This document shows positions 17,800-28,640 of a stretch of 64,000 nucleotides of DNA, piece by piece. Source of the stretch: Ichthyophis bannanicus (taxonomy: Eukaryota; Chordata; Amphibia; Gymnophiona; Ichthyophiidae); assembly GCA_033557465.1 (NCBI GenBank), contig CM066031.1:174995043-175059042 (forward strand), read 5' to 3'. A program made the translations under genes and the position numbers. The first letter of the stretch is position 1. Every line of letters starts with the position of its first letter. The notes under the pieces are model-generated. The model saw only the letters and a program-made list of their open reading frames with translations, searched no databases and was not told the DNA's origin.

Positions 17800-19955
17800 A
17801 GAAGCAAAAAAAAAAAATTAAGAAGGATCGAAAGGAAGTGGAGACATAGCAAGGGCCAAGATACCTTACAACAGTAAAGAACAACGCAACATGAATACAA
17901 TGACCTAATTAACAGATAGAAACAAGAATGCTATACAAATCTTATTATGAAATCTGCAAATAAACCGAGGGAACTATTCAAAATAGCCTGAACACTCACC
18001 AAGGAACCTTGACACGAAAGCAACACAGAAATACACCCAGAAAGAATTGCAGACTACCTAATGATGAAACAAACAAGTGCCCCACCAGGATAGAACACCA
18101 CTGTCAACAGACTCCAAAGATCACTCAATACCCACCAGAATATGGGGCAAATTCACTATACCATCTATCAATCAATTAGTCTGCACAATATCCACGCTGA
18201 ACACAACAACTTCACCAAATGACCCTTGCCCGTTATCAGAGATAAAATCGTCCTAAGAGGAGTTTGCTCCACTCATCCACAAAATTACACACACATCCCT
18301 TACAAATGGCTATATGCCTTCTATTTTCAAACAAGCATCAATAAGACCTATCTTAAAGAACCCGGCACTTGAGGAATGACCCCCACTGCATATCAACCAG
18401 TTTCAAGCTTACCCTTTATGACCAAAATCATAGAGAAGATGGCATAAATTCAACTGCAAGATTTCATCAGCACACATGTGTCCCAAGACCCCCATCAACA
18501 TGGATTCAAACCCAACCACAGTGAGAAACATTGCTAACATCACTCTTCGACATCATTATCAAAGGAATAGACAACATATAAAGAGGTTTCCTACTAATTT
18601 TCCTTGACATATCATCGGCCTTTGACACTGTATCTCACACCATACTTTTGAGACGTCTACAGGACGTCTGCACAACATCACCATCAAGTGGTTCCAATCA
18701 TATTTGGAAAACAGGCAACAGTACATCAAATGTGGAGGAAACACATCAACTTCATTCAATATAAAACAGGGAATACCACAGGGCTCAGCAATATCATCAC
18801 TGCTCTTCAACCTTTACATCCAGCCTATCTGTGATGTCATAAAAAAACACAAGATTCACTACAAACTATACACTGATGACATCATGATATACACCTCCAT
18901 CAACATAGACAAGACAGACTATAAACAAATGCCTCAAAGAAATGGTCACATGGTTCAGCAATCATGACCTCAGCATAAATTACAAAAAAACAGAAGCCCA
19001 CATAATGACAAGAAACATGGTCTTCATTCCTCCAAGCAGAATAAAGCTACAAAACAGAAGCATAACCGTCAAAATGAAGTTAAATACCTAGGAGTCATCC
19101 TGGATCAGAACTTGAATCTACAATCCCACATAAACAGGAGGACCAAGAATGCATATCACAAAACGAAGATTGTCCAGAAATTGAAGCTGCTCTTCAGTCT
19201 GAATGATTTCCATATGGTACTTCAAGCCATCGTCACACCAGTTTTAGACTACTGCAACTCATTATACCAAGGCCTACCAAGGCAAGCCATTCACCCCTTT
19301 CAAATGGCCCAGAACATGGCAGCCCGTATCATCACCAGGATCAGCAAAACATGACCACATAACACCTATACTAACTAATCACACTGACTCCCAATGAAAA
19401 ATCGCACCAGGTGTAATTCAACACTCAACATCTTCAAAATCTTACAAAACAGCTCAGCAGAGATACTCCAGGCCCTAATAAAAAGAGACCCTGAAAGCAG
19501 ACTGAGAAGGATAAATAATAAGAACATGATACTTACACCCAGCAATTATGATAAAGCCAAACAGACCACATCTAATAGGTCATCTCATTATATGCACCGG
19601 CCTTATGGAACTCGCTCCCAGAAGACATCAGAACCACATATGATACAAAGTTAAAGACAATGCTTTACAAAGAACATTTTAGTAACATCACATAGTGCAT
19701 TGCAAAATGTCCATACCCACTGGTATTAGACCCTGGACAATGAACAATATAAAACATGACTCAGACGCACGACTCCCGTAGACACTACACAACCTGCATA
19801 TAAGTTATCATGATTTGCTTAAGTCATCCTGCATGTCGTGTTACCACACCCCTGCTGAAGTGTTATAATGTAAACATTTTGAGTTGTAATGTAAACTGCC
19901 TTGACTTAAGGAGAAGGCGGTATAGAAAACATGTTAAATAAAGAAATCATTCAGC
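17800..19955 (+). mobile_element. L2-clade LINE, decayed
   Basis: Coding remnants of an L2-type reverse transcriptase lie in order with many breaks, and the element finishes with TGTAAACTGCCTTGACTTAAGG...GGCGGTATAGAAAACATGTTAAATAAAGAAAT, the L2-type 3' hairpin tail. The 5' edge is uncertain; sequence from about 17,600 may belong. It is the same family as the minus-strand copy at 23,490-26,900. Confidence 0.82.
18370..19660 (+). pseudogene. L2 reverse transcriptase remnant
   Basis: Frames give YQPVSSLPFMTKIIEK, QHGFKPNHS, LDISSAFDTVSH, then GIPQGSAISSLLFN (about 18,770), YTDDIMIY as the catalytic box (Ala to Thr, both Asp kept), YLGVILDQNL, and a C-terminal part with YCNSLYQGLPRQAI, QNMAARIITRISK and LWNSLPE-like sequence. 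Many stops and shifts separate them. The protein would have been the polymerase half of an L2 ORF2. Confidence 0.8.
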
Positions 19956-20411
19956 TGAAACCATTCTTTTTAGAAGGTCACAAAAAATGTTATTTTCTCA
20001 TTTTTAATTATAGATTGCAAGGTGATATTGATACTTCATAACTCAAAAATATCAAAGTTTGCCAATTTTCCTGCTCTAATTGCAAATCACATGTTGGGGC
20101 GTGGAATGGGCGGGTTGGGGCAGAGAGTAGAGTGGAGAGGATCTTGTAGTTAGTGTGGGTGAGCATATCATGTACTGTCAATATTGCAATTAGAATCAAA
20201 CAACACCTCAGTGAGTATCATTAGGTGCACCCACTCTAATTGCACATGTGTTAGGGTATGCACCCCATGACAATTGCTAGGAACATGCTGGTTACTCCCC
20301 TGATAGTTACAACAGAGGGTTTGCATGCTAGTTTTAGTGCTAAATGGGTGTTAAGGGCAAAAACTAATACATTTTAGCAAAAAAGTGCCCTAAGTTTGCA
20401 CGTGAGAGAAT
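19956..20411. other. No recognisable feature
   Basis: AT-rich stretch with a G-rich patch near 20,095-20,145. No coding or repeat family recognised. Confidence 0.4.
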
Positions 20412-20523
20412 GGAAAGTTAAGTGACTTCCACTGTCATTCATTGTGATCTTGTGTAATTTGAACCCTGGCTTCACAAGATCTCAGGCTGATGCTCTAACC
20501 ATTAGATTACTCCTCCACTCCTT
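20412..20523 (-). repeat. tRNA-derived SINE head fragment
   Basis: On the minus strand: GGAGTGGAGGAGTAATCTAATGG (start), a B box GGGTTCAAATTAC, then GTCACTTAAC. This is the same head as the SINE at 13,208 but truncated soon after the body motif. Confidence 0.75.
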
Positions 20524-20817
20524 CCACATTGTTAATATTTCTGCACAGTATATGCTGGATAGATTTCTGATTCCATGATATTTTGGAGAAAGTTGGGACT
20601 AGGGTAGAATCAGAAATATTAATCATATTAAAAGACACAATTTTGAGTCTTTCTTATATTGGGAATTTATAGTTAAATTGATGAATTACATTTCCATTGT
20701 GCTTTGCAATAACTGCACTTTTATGATAATTTGGCATACAGTTAAATGGTAAATAACTCAGCAAAAACATCCAGAGTTGCAGGCTGTTGATGCTGAAGAA
20801 TAAAATCACTAATGTGA
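20524..20817. other. No recognisable feature
   Basis: AT-rich spacer before an L1 5' end. Nothing recognised. Confidence 0.4.
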
Positions 20818-21302
20818 GGGGCGGAGCTAGCCATCATCCAAGATGGCAGCCTAAGGGATTTGCTCTGAGGTACTTCACAGAGTCCTGATTATCTCTCTCC
20901 CCACACTTCCCTCAGGGGATCCTTTCTTCACATACCTGGTTCAGCAAACCTCACTGTAATAAAAGCTGCTAGACTGGATTATCTTTCATCGCAAAATCAA
21001 GGAGCAAAACAATCTAAACCAGGGCCTCCTCCTACAAATAAGATGGCTGCTGGTCACAATTCGGATGAGATTGAAAATTATCTTTTCAGAGATTTGGCAA
21101 GTTAAAGACTTAGGGGGATGTTTACTAAACATTCTTATCATGCGGGGCCGCGGTAGTGTGCCTGTGCCATATAAGGAGTGGGCGGATCAGGCTGAAAAAA
21201 GAAAAAAACCGGGAGTAAGCAACCGGACGTGTGCGCGTCGCGCTAATGTGCGGGGGTTGACATTAGCGCGTGGAAAGGCAAAGTGGCGCGCCGTTGAGTA
21301 TA

Positions 21303-21385
21303 GAAAACAGCAGAGCCGTAGTACAACGGTGAAGACACTGACCAATGGTGCAGGGGCCATGGGTTCAATCCCCCATTGTGCGCAA
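21303..21385 (+). repeat. tRNA-like module, type 1
   Basis: GTAGTACAACGGTGAAGACACTG (A-box region) then ATGGGTTCAATCCCCC (B-box match GGTTCAATCCC) about 45 bases later. This resembles the head of a SINE or a tRNA but has no acceptor stem or CCA, so it is not a working tRNA gene. It is one of about 20 such modules in the TIR family. Confidence 0.7.
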
Positions 21386-21579
21386 GGAAAAAGGCCAGCT
21401 GAGGCAGCAACTGTAATGGGTAAAATTGTTTTAGGAGGCAAATTAATTTGGAACGGCATAAGGCGGCGCACAGTTCTTTTTGGGCGGCATAAGGCGGCGC
21501 ACTGGTCCTCGGGCGGCAGAAGGCAGCGCGCTGATAGGCACAAGGTGGCGCGCTGATGCACAAGCACAGGAATAGAGCC

Positions 21580-21655
21580 ACAGCACAATGGTTAAAACAC
21601 TGACCAATGGTGCAGGGATCAGGGGTTCAAACCCACACAATGCCCAGTGAAAAAT
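21580..21655 (+). repeat. tRNA-like module, type 1
   Basis: CACAGCACAATGGTTAAAACACTGACC then GGGGTTCAAACCCAC. The second plus-strand unit of copy 1, about 276 bases after the first, which suggests an internal tandem duplication of a module plus its spacer. Confidence 0.7.
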
Positions 21656-22017
21656 GCTTGCTGAGGCAGTATGTATTATGTTGTGGAGTGCTGTAGGAGG
21701 CATGATAATTTTATTTTGTTACCACTACTAGCAAACGCACTCTCCCAGCATGTTAACATACGGCGGCCCATAAGGCACATGTTACAGTGCACTGTTCGCC
21801 AAGGCACCCTTGAATGTCCCCTATAGGGCACCATGTATGTTGCGACACAGGATAATGTATAGTGCACCCTATATGGATGGCAACCATAAGGTGGCCTACA
21901 GGGCGCCCTATAAAGCACCCTCAGAGGCACCTAATGGGTATAATAAGCTGAGGGTGGTCTTGCCGGCATAGACATATTACAGTAAATAAAAATAAAGCTG
22001 TGGACATCCCTATCAAA

Positions 22018-22095
22018 GGGCCCCACTGTGGGTTTGAACCCATGACCTCTGGCTGTACAGGCAGTGACGTAACCATTGGGCTACAGCTCCATAGC
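22018..22095 (-). repeat. tRNA-like module, type 1, opposite orientation
   Basis: On the minus strand GTAGCCCAATGGTTACGTCAC then CATGGGTTCAAACCCAC. It faces the two plus-strand modules, giving the convergent layout that recurs in copies 3, 4 and 7. Confidence 0.7.
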
Positions 22096-23221
22096 TGTAA
22101 GCAAGCCCCTGGCTGGCTGCAGATAGCCTACACGTCACCTCACAGACAGTCTGCTGGTGTAAACCGGATAGGGTAGGCCACCCGTACCCATGATGCACTG
22201 CACATGCAAATTAGCTGTCCACAGATGGACACAAGATGGGGAATGCACCCCCACAGCACCTCGGCCCTGTTGGGGGAAGTGACCAGGTGCACCCACACAG
22301 CACCTTGGCCTAGTAGGGGGCACTGACCGGGTGTTTTACTGGCACAGAGTAGCCACACACCGTTACATTGTGCGGGTACTGTGCTCACCCTGAGTGTGCA
22401 ATGAGGCGCCCAGGACCAGGTCCACAACACCTTCCATGGCTGATGGAGGCCAAGCGGGAGTTCCAAAGCAGTGTTAATGTGTAAGATAGCTAGTTTCTGC
22501 ACAAACACCATGGATATCCCTGTCTGCCACAGCACCTGTGCAGGGGTGACACACACATGTGCAGGGCATTTAAATGCATTTCTGCACATTTCAATGCCAT
22601 GTTGCCATGTGCTATTTTGCAGCACACAAATTTGCAGACTTTAGCAAACATCCCCCTTAGTCATGGCCAATGGTGAGTCCTTTGAACTGATGTGCACAGA
22701 ATTATCTGTTTTTAAAACCCAGTTGGGTTCTCTTACCCATCATATGGGCAGGGTTGATACAACAGTAAATGCACATGAGGAACAGCTCAACCTATTACAA
22801 AAAAAACCACAAAATGGGTGATGCTGCTTGAATGGCAACTAGAAGATCTCAACAATTGATTTTGGTGAAATAACATTGGTATATTGGAAATCCCTGAAGG
22901 TGTTGAAGGCTTTGACTCAGTCTCATTCCTGGAAATACTACTTCCCAAGCTGCTAAACATTGAATTTGAGAGGCCTTTGGAAATCGAATGAGCCTACCAG
23001 GCTCCATCATATCAGGTGCAACATACTAAATACCCGAGGCCTGTCATATTGAAGGTTTCGTATTATGCTCTAAAAATTCTGCCAGCTGCATGCTTGCAAA
23101 ATCTGGTAAAATATGAGGGACATAAAATATTATCAGAGAAGTGGGTGAACTCTTAAATGTGGCTAAAGGACAGTCTTGTAATAATGTGACTACAATGAAT
23201 TGTGAAATATTTTCTTAATTT

Positions 23222-23489
23222 TTTTTTCAGATAAGATAGTTAAGATCTGGATGGCTTTGGATTTTCAGAATCCTCCCATTGTTCAGTCAGCTGAGAATTT
23301 GGGCATGATTTTATCTTTGAAGGTTGATTCTCCTAATTTTCAGGAAAGGCCTTTTTTTTTCTCTTCTGTTTCTATTGAGGATGTTAAGCAAGGTTTGACT
23401 TCTCTTCCTCTTACGTAAATGTGATTTGATCCTTGTCCTTCAAAGATTTTTGCATAGTTGACTGTATCTATTCTTGCTACCTTGACATC
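23222..23489 (+). mobile_element. L2-clade LINE fragment (linker before RT)
   Basis: Translates to IVKIWMALDFQNPP...SAENLGMILSL, VSIEDVKQGLTSLPLT and FDPCPSKIFA, which resembles the linker before the RT of L2 elements (where FDPCPTKIL-like text is common). No 3' tail of its own; it abuts the minus-strand L2 tail at 23,490. Confidence 0.5.
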
Positions 23490-23807
23490 TCAAATTATTT
23501 ATTTATTTATTTGTCGGGGGGGGGGGGGGTGTTATACCACCTTATCTGAGAACCAAGATGCTTTACAAGGAACAGGAACTTAACAGGTTTACATAGAACT
23601 TTCAGATATTTAACAGTGATGAACAGTAGCACCACAAAGGAGAGCTATAGCCTATGGTTTTAACTTATTAACAGTTAGAACTTATATACAGCAACTTCTA
23701 TACAGAGAGGGGGTGGGGGAGGGAGTGGGAGGAGTGCAGGAGGAGGTATGTGAAAGTGGGGATTTGCGGCATATGCGTCCAAGGTTGTTGCATGAGGGGA
23801 GCATTGC

Positions 23808-24979
23808 TCAGGTGTTGAAGTGTTCCTTGTATAGTAGTATTTTTAGGTCTTTGCAGAACTTCTTTAATTCATGAGTTTCCCTGAGGTTGCTGGGGAGTTT
23901 ATTCCACAGGTCGGGTGCATAGGTGGAAAAGGCTCTTTTGCAAGATTTTTGGTTCATCCGCGTTATTTCTGCCGGTAGGTCGAGGAGGTTTGTGTTGCAT
24001 TTACATCTTGTTCTGTTGAAGGTTGATGTGCGGATGAGGGATTCTAGGTATGTTGATGATTGTTCATGTGAAGTTTTGAAAATGTTCACGGTTGATCTAT
24101 ATTTGAGTCTGCTGTATACAGGTAGCCAGTATAGAATTTTCAAAATTGGTGTGATGTGGTCCCTTTTTTTGCATTTGCTAGGGTGCATGCTGCGTGTGTT
24201 TTGAGCCATCCGTAGTTGGTGAAAAGCATCTTAAGTGAGTTCTTGGTAAATACTGTTGCAGAAGTCCAGTAGGGTGAATATGAATGCCTGGAGTACAGAG
24301 CTGAAATCCAAGGTTATTAGTAAAGGTTGAAGTTTGCATAGTATTTTTATCTTGTGGTATATTGCTTGTGTGGTTTTGCTGATGTGAGGGGTGAAGGTGA
24401 ACTGTTGGTTGATTGTTATGCCAGATATTTTACTTCCTGTTTTGTTTCTAGTTCCATGTTATGTATTTTGATAGTTTTGGAGGGTGAAAGTGATTTGTTT
24501 CTGGAGATATGGAGTATGTCCATTTTCTTGTAGTTGATCTGTAGTCCATGTTCGTGAAGCCAGTGTGAGATTTCTTGGAAACATGTAGATATTTTGTGTA
24601 GGTTTGGATTACAGATTTCATAGGGCATAAACATCATGATGTCACCTGCATAGATTCTGTAATGAATGTTGTGTTTCTGAAATATGGCACATATATGTTG
24701 CATGAATATGTTGAAGAGTAGAGAGGATAGCGCGGAGCCTTGTGGGACTCCTTTGTGTTGTCTGTATAGAGCTGATCTGTTTGTTCCTATGCGTACTTGT
24801 TGGTGACAGTTTGAGATGTATGAGTGCATCCATTTAAGGGGGGTGCTATCAATTCCAATGGACTGTAGTCTGGCAAGTAGGAGGTTGTGTGGAATAGAGT
24901 CGAACGCTGTAGTTATGTCCAGGAAGATTAGGATATATGCATGGCAAATATTGTTGATGCCTCTTGTTACTGTTTCCAT
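23808..24979 (-). pseudogene. L2 reverse transcriptase and C-terminal domain
   Basis: The segment 24,979-24,416 gives the palm: ILIFLDITTAFDSIPH, GVPQGSALSSLLFN and IHYRIYAGDIMMF. The catalytic box reads YAGD instead of YADD, so one metal-binding Asp is lost. The segment 24,209-23,808 gives the C-terminal part: KKRDHITPILKILYWLPV, NLLDLPAEITRMN and PDLWNKLPSNLRETHELKKF, typical of L2. The two are joined by sequence with indels around 24,400-24,210. Confidence 0.85.
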
Positions 24980-25330
24980 GAGAGATGTGATGAGAGTTTC
25001 AACCCCATAGTGTGGTCTGAAGCCATGCTGGGTGTTGATCTAGTGGGGCGTTTTTGTCTATATGGTTCTGTAGCTGCTGTAATACTATCTTATTTTAGAG
25101 ATGAAAGGTAGGCTGCTAATGGGCCTGTATGAGTCATGATCTCCTTTGTCGGCTGTGGGGATTTTTAATATTGGTCAAATTGATGCCGCTTTTAGGTCAT
25201 TTGGAAGGATACCGTGTTCAAAAGAAATCTGTGCCAGCTTGCTGATGAAAGGGGATAGTTCATTCTTAGCTATCTTAATCCAACTGGCAGGGAATGAATC
25301 CAGTGGTGTTGCTGTGGCATTAAGGTTGCT

Positions 25331-25388
25331 GATGATATGTTCTATATAGAGATGGTGTCGATGATATGTTCTATATAGAGATGGTGTC
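25331..25388. repeat. 29-bp exact tandem duplication
   Basis: The unit GATGATATGTTCTATATAG... (25,331-25,359) is repeated exactly at 25,360-25,388 inside the L2 coding region. As 29 is not a multiple of 3 it shifts the frame. Exact identity suggests a recent slip or an assembly artefact. Confidence 0.85.
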
Positions 25389-25673
25389 GAAGGTTGTCCA
25401 TTGATTTTTGGTGGGTTTGTTGTCTATTGGAGTATATTGTGCATTGTTTGTGGGTCCCATCCTGTTTTGGAAGAAGTCTGCCAGAGATTATGGGTGGGGA
25501 GATTCTTCCGGTTTATGGGTGGTGTGGTTAGATATTTTACAATGCTGAATAACTCTCTTGGTCAGTTAAGAGAACTTATTAGGATTTTTGTGTGATGATC
25601 CTTTTTTGTGCTGTTTACTTTGTTGCTGTATTGTTCTAGTGTTTGCATGAATCTTGTTTTTAGTTCAGATTGC

Positions 25674-26297
25674 TTAGATGTTTGCCATTTTCTTTAGAAC
25701 CTTCTTAGCTCTTGCTTTAAGTTCCTGAGATCTTGTAGCATTTGGTTTGTGTTTTGGTGAAGATCTGATTGGAGGCATGGATACTGCATTATTTAGTGTC
25801 TGGTTCCAATCTGCGATCATAGTTTCTATGTTAGATGTGCTGGATTGGAGGTGGGGTGTAATTTCTTCCAGGAAGGCTTTCATGTCTAAGGTGCAGAATT
25901 GGCATTTCAGGACTTTTTGTAGGGGTGTTAGAATAGAAGAGGGTGGAGAAGATAATCATAGTGTGGTCAGACCATGGGACTGGGAGTGTTTGTGTTATTG
26001 AGACATTGTTATCTGATATGAAGAGTTTTCGTATGAATATAAGGTCTAGTGTATTTCTTTTTGTGTGGTTGGGATGTTTACTATTTGTTAGTAGTCCAGA
26101 GCATCCGTTGCCTTGAGGAATGCATTTGCATGATTTTTAGAGAGTGTGGTTAGGTTGAAATCTCCTAATACTAGAAGAGGTTTGCTTGGAGTATTGTTTC
26201 TGCTTGCTGTTCCTAGTATATTGGTTAAACTGTTAGTGTTGGCTGAGGGTTTTCTGTAAACTAGGCATATTATGATGTAGTCATTTGTTATAGACAA
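25674..26297 (-). pseudogene. L2 endonuclease end and linker
   Basis: At 26,297-26,088 the frame shows IIICLVYRKPSANTNS and LLVLGDFNLTT, the conserved GDFN box of apurinic-type endonucleases of LINEs. At 25,883-25,674 comes a linker with ADWNQTLNNAVSMPPIRS. The SDH end of the domain lies between in another frame. It is part of the same L2 copy, broken by indels. Confidence 0.7.
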
Positions 26298-27002
26298 GCT
26301 TTCTAGGTCATCTAAGGATGCAGACTCTAAGATTTGGAATTGTAGGATGGTTTTGGTGATGGTTAGGATTCCTCCTCCTCTTTTGTTTATATGTGGGCAG
26401 TTAAAAGTTAGTTGTTATTCAGTAGTTGTGAGTTGGTTGTGGAGTACAGTGTCTGTAGCTGTTAGCCAAGTTTCTATTATATAGAGTAGATTTGGTTATT
26501 CTCTCCTGAGTATGTAGTTGATAATTGGGATTTTGTTGCACATTGAACATGCATTGATGAGGGAGCAATTTAGGTATTGCTTTTTGTTTGGACTGGTTCT
26601 TTGTTTGTTCAGGGTATATAGGGTGGGTTCTATTTGTATGAGTCTGTTGTAGTTTCTGAACCAGGAGTTGTGTTGTGCATTGTGGTGCTATTGGCATTGT
26701 ATCCTGATGGTTATTGGGATATGTTGGGTAATGGTTGTTAGAGCATTGTATTGTGATGATGATTATCAGTAGGAGGAGTGCAGATAAATGGTAGTTGAGC
26801 ATTATGGCTTGTTGTGGTGATGTCAACAGTTGTGAGTTCAGAGGTACTGAGCAAGTATGGTGTATTGTGGCTTAATTGATGATTGAGATTGAGTATTGCT
26901 TGTCTTGTGGTGGTGAATTTCCAGGTTTGATGGCTTCTGTGGGATGTAGTGGTGATTTTTGAGGTCCTTGCTGCTGCGACCTAAGAGTTGGATTGTGGGG
27001 GT

Positions 27003-27152
27003 TTATTTATTTATTTAACTAGGCTTATATACCACTTTTTCTACCAGTCAAAGCAGTGTACATTCAGGTACTGTATATAATCTTTTACCTTGTCCCTGAA
27101 GGACTCAAATCTGTTTTTCTACCTGAGGCAATGAAGGGTTAAGTGGCTTGCC
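27003..27152 (-). repeat. SINE 3' half with L2-like tail
   Basis: Minus strand: GCAAGCCACTTAACCCTTCATTGCCTCAGG, then ACAGTACCTGAATGTACACTGC and GTGGTATATAAGCC with AAATAAATAAATAAA. These are the body and tail of the tRNA SINE family seen at 13,208. Its 5' half is cut off where the next L1 begins (27,153). Confidence 0.75.
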
Positions 27153-27200
27153 CAAGGGGGCGGAGCTTGCCGCGAAGCGTGATGGCCGCCTAAAGAACTC
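27153..27200 (+). promoter_or_regulatory. L1 5' end with YY1-like motif
   Basis: GATGGCCGCC at about 27,180 lies about 30 bases from the element start. The related L1 at 20,818 has CCAAGATGGCAGCC in the same place. In human L1 the start-proximal CAAGATGGCC is a YY1 site that sets the start of transcription. The similarity is in position and motif; factor binding is inference. Confidence 0.45.
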
Positions 27201-27288
27201 GCTCCTGCATTGCATAGCAGAATCTGCCCTTTCTTCCCGCTTAAAGTGGAGGAATACAATCTAATTTTTGGTGCCAGTGTGTGAGCAA

Positions 27289-28140
27289 ATGGCGTCGCTA
27301 AAACCGGCAAAGTTGGAGTTCCCGCCGGCCACGGGTCAAGCTGTAAAACGCCTAAAGCAGGACGCGGCCTCCCCGCAAAAGGTAAAGCCAGATAAGGAGA
27401 CTGATGAAGGTGTTCGCGAAATTCTTACGGAGTTGAGAGCAATGAAGGAGATGATGGCGAATAATGGGGAAACGTTAGCTCAAGTGCAGGAGGAGCTGCA
27501 TGCGGTTCGCGAAAAATTGAGCGGCATGGACGGTCGATTGATGAAAGTAGAGGTCTTGGCGCAAAAGCACGAGGGCATGGTCTCACAGATAGGCCCACTT
27601 GCAAAGAGAGTGACCCTACTAGAAGCACAACTGGAAGAGCAGAGTAACAGATCCCGCAGGAGCAATGTACGGATTCTTGGTCTCCCGGAGGGAATTGAGG
27701 GAAACGACCCGCTTGGGTACATGGAACAGTTGATTCCGGAACTCCTCCAAATTAAATTCTCAGCCCCCTTTGAAATTGAGAGGGCGCATCGAGTCCCCAT
27801 CCTAAGCTCGACGCAAGCGAAAAGGCCACGACCGATGCTGATCAAGATCCTGCGGTATCCCCAAGTGCTACAAATTATGCAAGTAGCAAAGCAGAGGAAC
27901 TCCATACTGTTGAATGGTAATAGGATTGCCTTTTTTCCAGACCTGTCCAAAAAAACAGTAGACCGGCGTCGGGAGCTGCTTGAGTGTCGGCCTATGTTAC
28001 AAAAGATCCAAGCACGCTATGGGCTCTTTTATCCAGCGAAAATGCGGGTCACTGTCGACAATGTTACCAGGAACTTTGAAAGTGCAGCGATGCTACGAAC
28101 CTTTTTACAGGACTACTCCCAGATGGAGGTGGGTCGCTGA
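27289..28140 (+). CDS. L1 ORF1 protein (RNA-binding, coiled coil plus RRM)
   Basis: An uninterrupted 283-aa frame from the ATG at 27,289 (an upstream GTG-started extension is not needed). Residues 1-40 are basic. A heptad-rich coiled coil runs from about 45 to 120 (EILTELRAMKEMM, LHAVREKLSGMDGRLMKVE), followed by NRSRRSNVRILGLPEGIEG, the entry of the RRM-like domain, ERAHRVP, RPRPMLIKILRY and the C-terminal domain with FFPDLSKKT and RFGLFYPAKMRV-like text. This is the L1 ORF1 (Transposase_22) plan: trimeric RNA chaperone in L1 RNPs. ORF2 follows after about 500 bases. It looks functional on paper. Confidence 0.9.
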   Translation: MASLKPAKLEFPPATGQAVKRLKQDAASPQKVKPDKETDEGVREILTELRAMKEMMANNGETLAQVQEELHAVREKLSGMDGRLMKVEVLAQKHEGMVSQIGPLAKRVTLLEAQLEEQSNRSRRSNVRILGLPEGIEGNDPLGYMEQLIPELLQIKFSAPFEIERAHRVPILSSTQAKRPRPMLIKILRYPQVLQIMQVAKQRNSILLNGNRIAFFPDLSKKTVDRRRELLECRPMLQKIQARYGLFYPAKMRVTVDNVTRNFESAAMLRTFLQDYSQMEVGR

Positions 28141-28640
28141 ACCTGGACGCCGGGGGAACTTACCCACGACGGTTAATTAAGACCACTCTTCCGGAGCCTG
28201 GCGGAGTTGGTGTGCCCGTCAGGGCAAAGATCGGTGGTGATGGATGCCGCTGGGCTGGAAGGAACTTTAGGGGAGCATAGCACCAAATCCCTTGTTAATC
28301 AATGCCTGTCTCTGTCTTTAGTGATGTGAGACATGATGGAAACCGAGTGTATGAAGATATTGGCCTACTGTATCTGATTGGTATGGTAATGATGTTAAAT
28401 GAATGGGGACGTAAGAACCAAAGGGAAGAAAGGGTTATAGACATGCTTCTGTTACGGGGTTATTGCAGGGGGGGAGGGGGGTGGTCTGATAGCGGAGGGG
28501 GGAGTACTCCACTACACAAATGGGATGGTTGTTATCAGTTTTGTTTGTTCACTGGCTGTGTGTATATTTTATGATTAATAGACAGGAATGGCTTGTAAGC
28601 GCTTGGCGACGGATATGGATCCCGGGGAACCGACTAAATC

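Larger units (their letters stand above)
21113..22656. mobile_element. TIR element copy 1 (Harbinger-like, 1,544 bp)
   Basis: Ends GGGGGATGTTTACTAAAC at 21,113 and CTTTAGCAAACATCCCCC at 22,656, with TTA on both sides (21,110-21,112; 22,657-22,659). Deleting the element and one TTA restores the L1 ORF1 sequence, so ends and target duplication are firm. A 3-bp TTA duplication fits PIF/Harbinger. There is no transposase. It contains two plus-strand and one minus-strand tRNA-like modules, repeated GGCGGCATAAGGCGGCGC motifs (21,440-21,560), a GGCACC/TATAGGGC foldback (21,780-21,930) and a 22,230-22,325 duplication shared with copy 7. Confidence 0.88.
21043..23150 (+). pseudogene. L1 ORF1 (RNA-binding protein) pseudogene, interrupted
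   Basis: Two exon-like halves, 21,043-21,112 and 22,657-about 23,150, are parts of one ORF1 split by the inserted TIR element. The second half contains WRLEDLNN, GILEIPEGVEG, LLPKLLNIEFERPLEIE and PRPVILKV, which match the RRM-like region of L1 ORF1 proteins (compare RRSNVRILGLPEGIEG and RPRPMLIKIL in the intact copy at 27,289). Stops and an indel after LNN break it. The protein would coat L1 RNA. Confidence 0.78.
20818..23215 (+). mobile_element. L1 LINE 5' part split by a TIR element
   Basis: Begins GGGGCGGAGCTAGCC...CCAAGATGGCAGCC, closely similar to the 5' end of the L1 at 27,153 and reminiscent of human L1, where CAAGATGGCC is a YY1 site. An ORF1 start ATG lies at 21,043. The L1 is interrupted at 21,112 by a 1,544-bp TIR element and resumes at 22,657 with the TTA duplicated. 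ORF1 continues with ILEIPEGVEG, an L1 ORF1 hallmark, near 22,880, then KYPRPVILKV near 23,030. It fades out by about 23,215, before ORF2. Confidence 0.82.
23490..26900 (-). mobile_element. L2-clade LINE, long but broken
   Basis: Minus-strand element with the 3' tail at low coordinates: TTGTAAAGCATCTTGGTTCTC...GGTGGTATAACACC, a run of 14 C (G at 23,516-23,529 on plus), then AAATAAATAAATAAAT. Upstream come the RT and an endonuclease with LLVLGDFNLTT (about 26,165). Coding remnants reach about 26,850. A 29-bp exact tandem duplication at 25,331-25,388 breaks the frame. It is the longest L2 here, but it is dead. Confidence 0.85.

Noticed and set aside
23516..23529. G14 run as a regulatory or telomere-like G-rich element
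   Set aside because: It sits inside the L2 tail where related copies have a short ordinary sequence; slippage or sequencing error is simpler.
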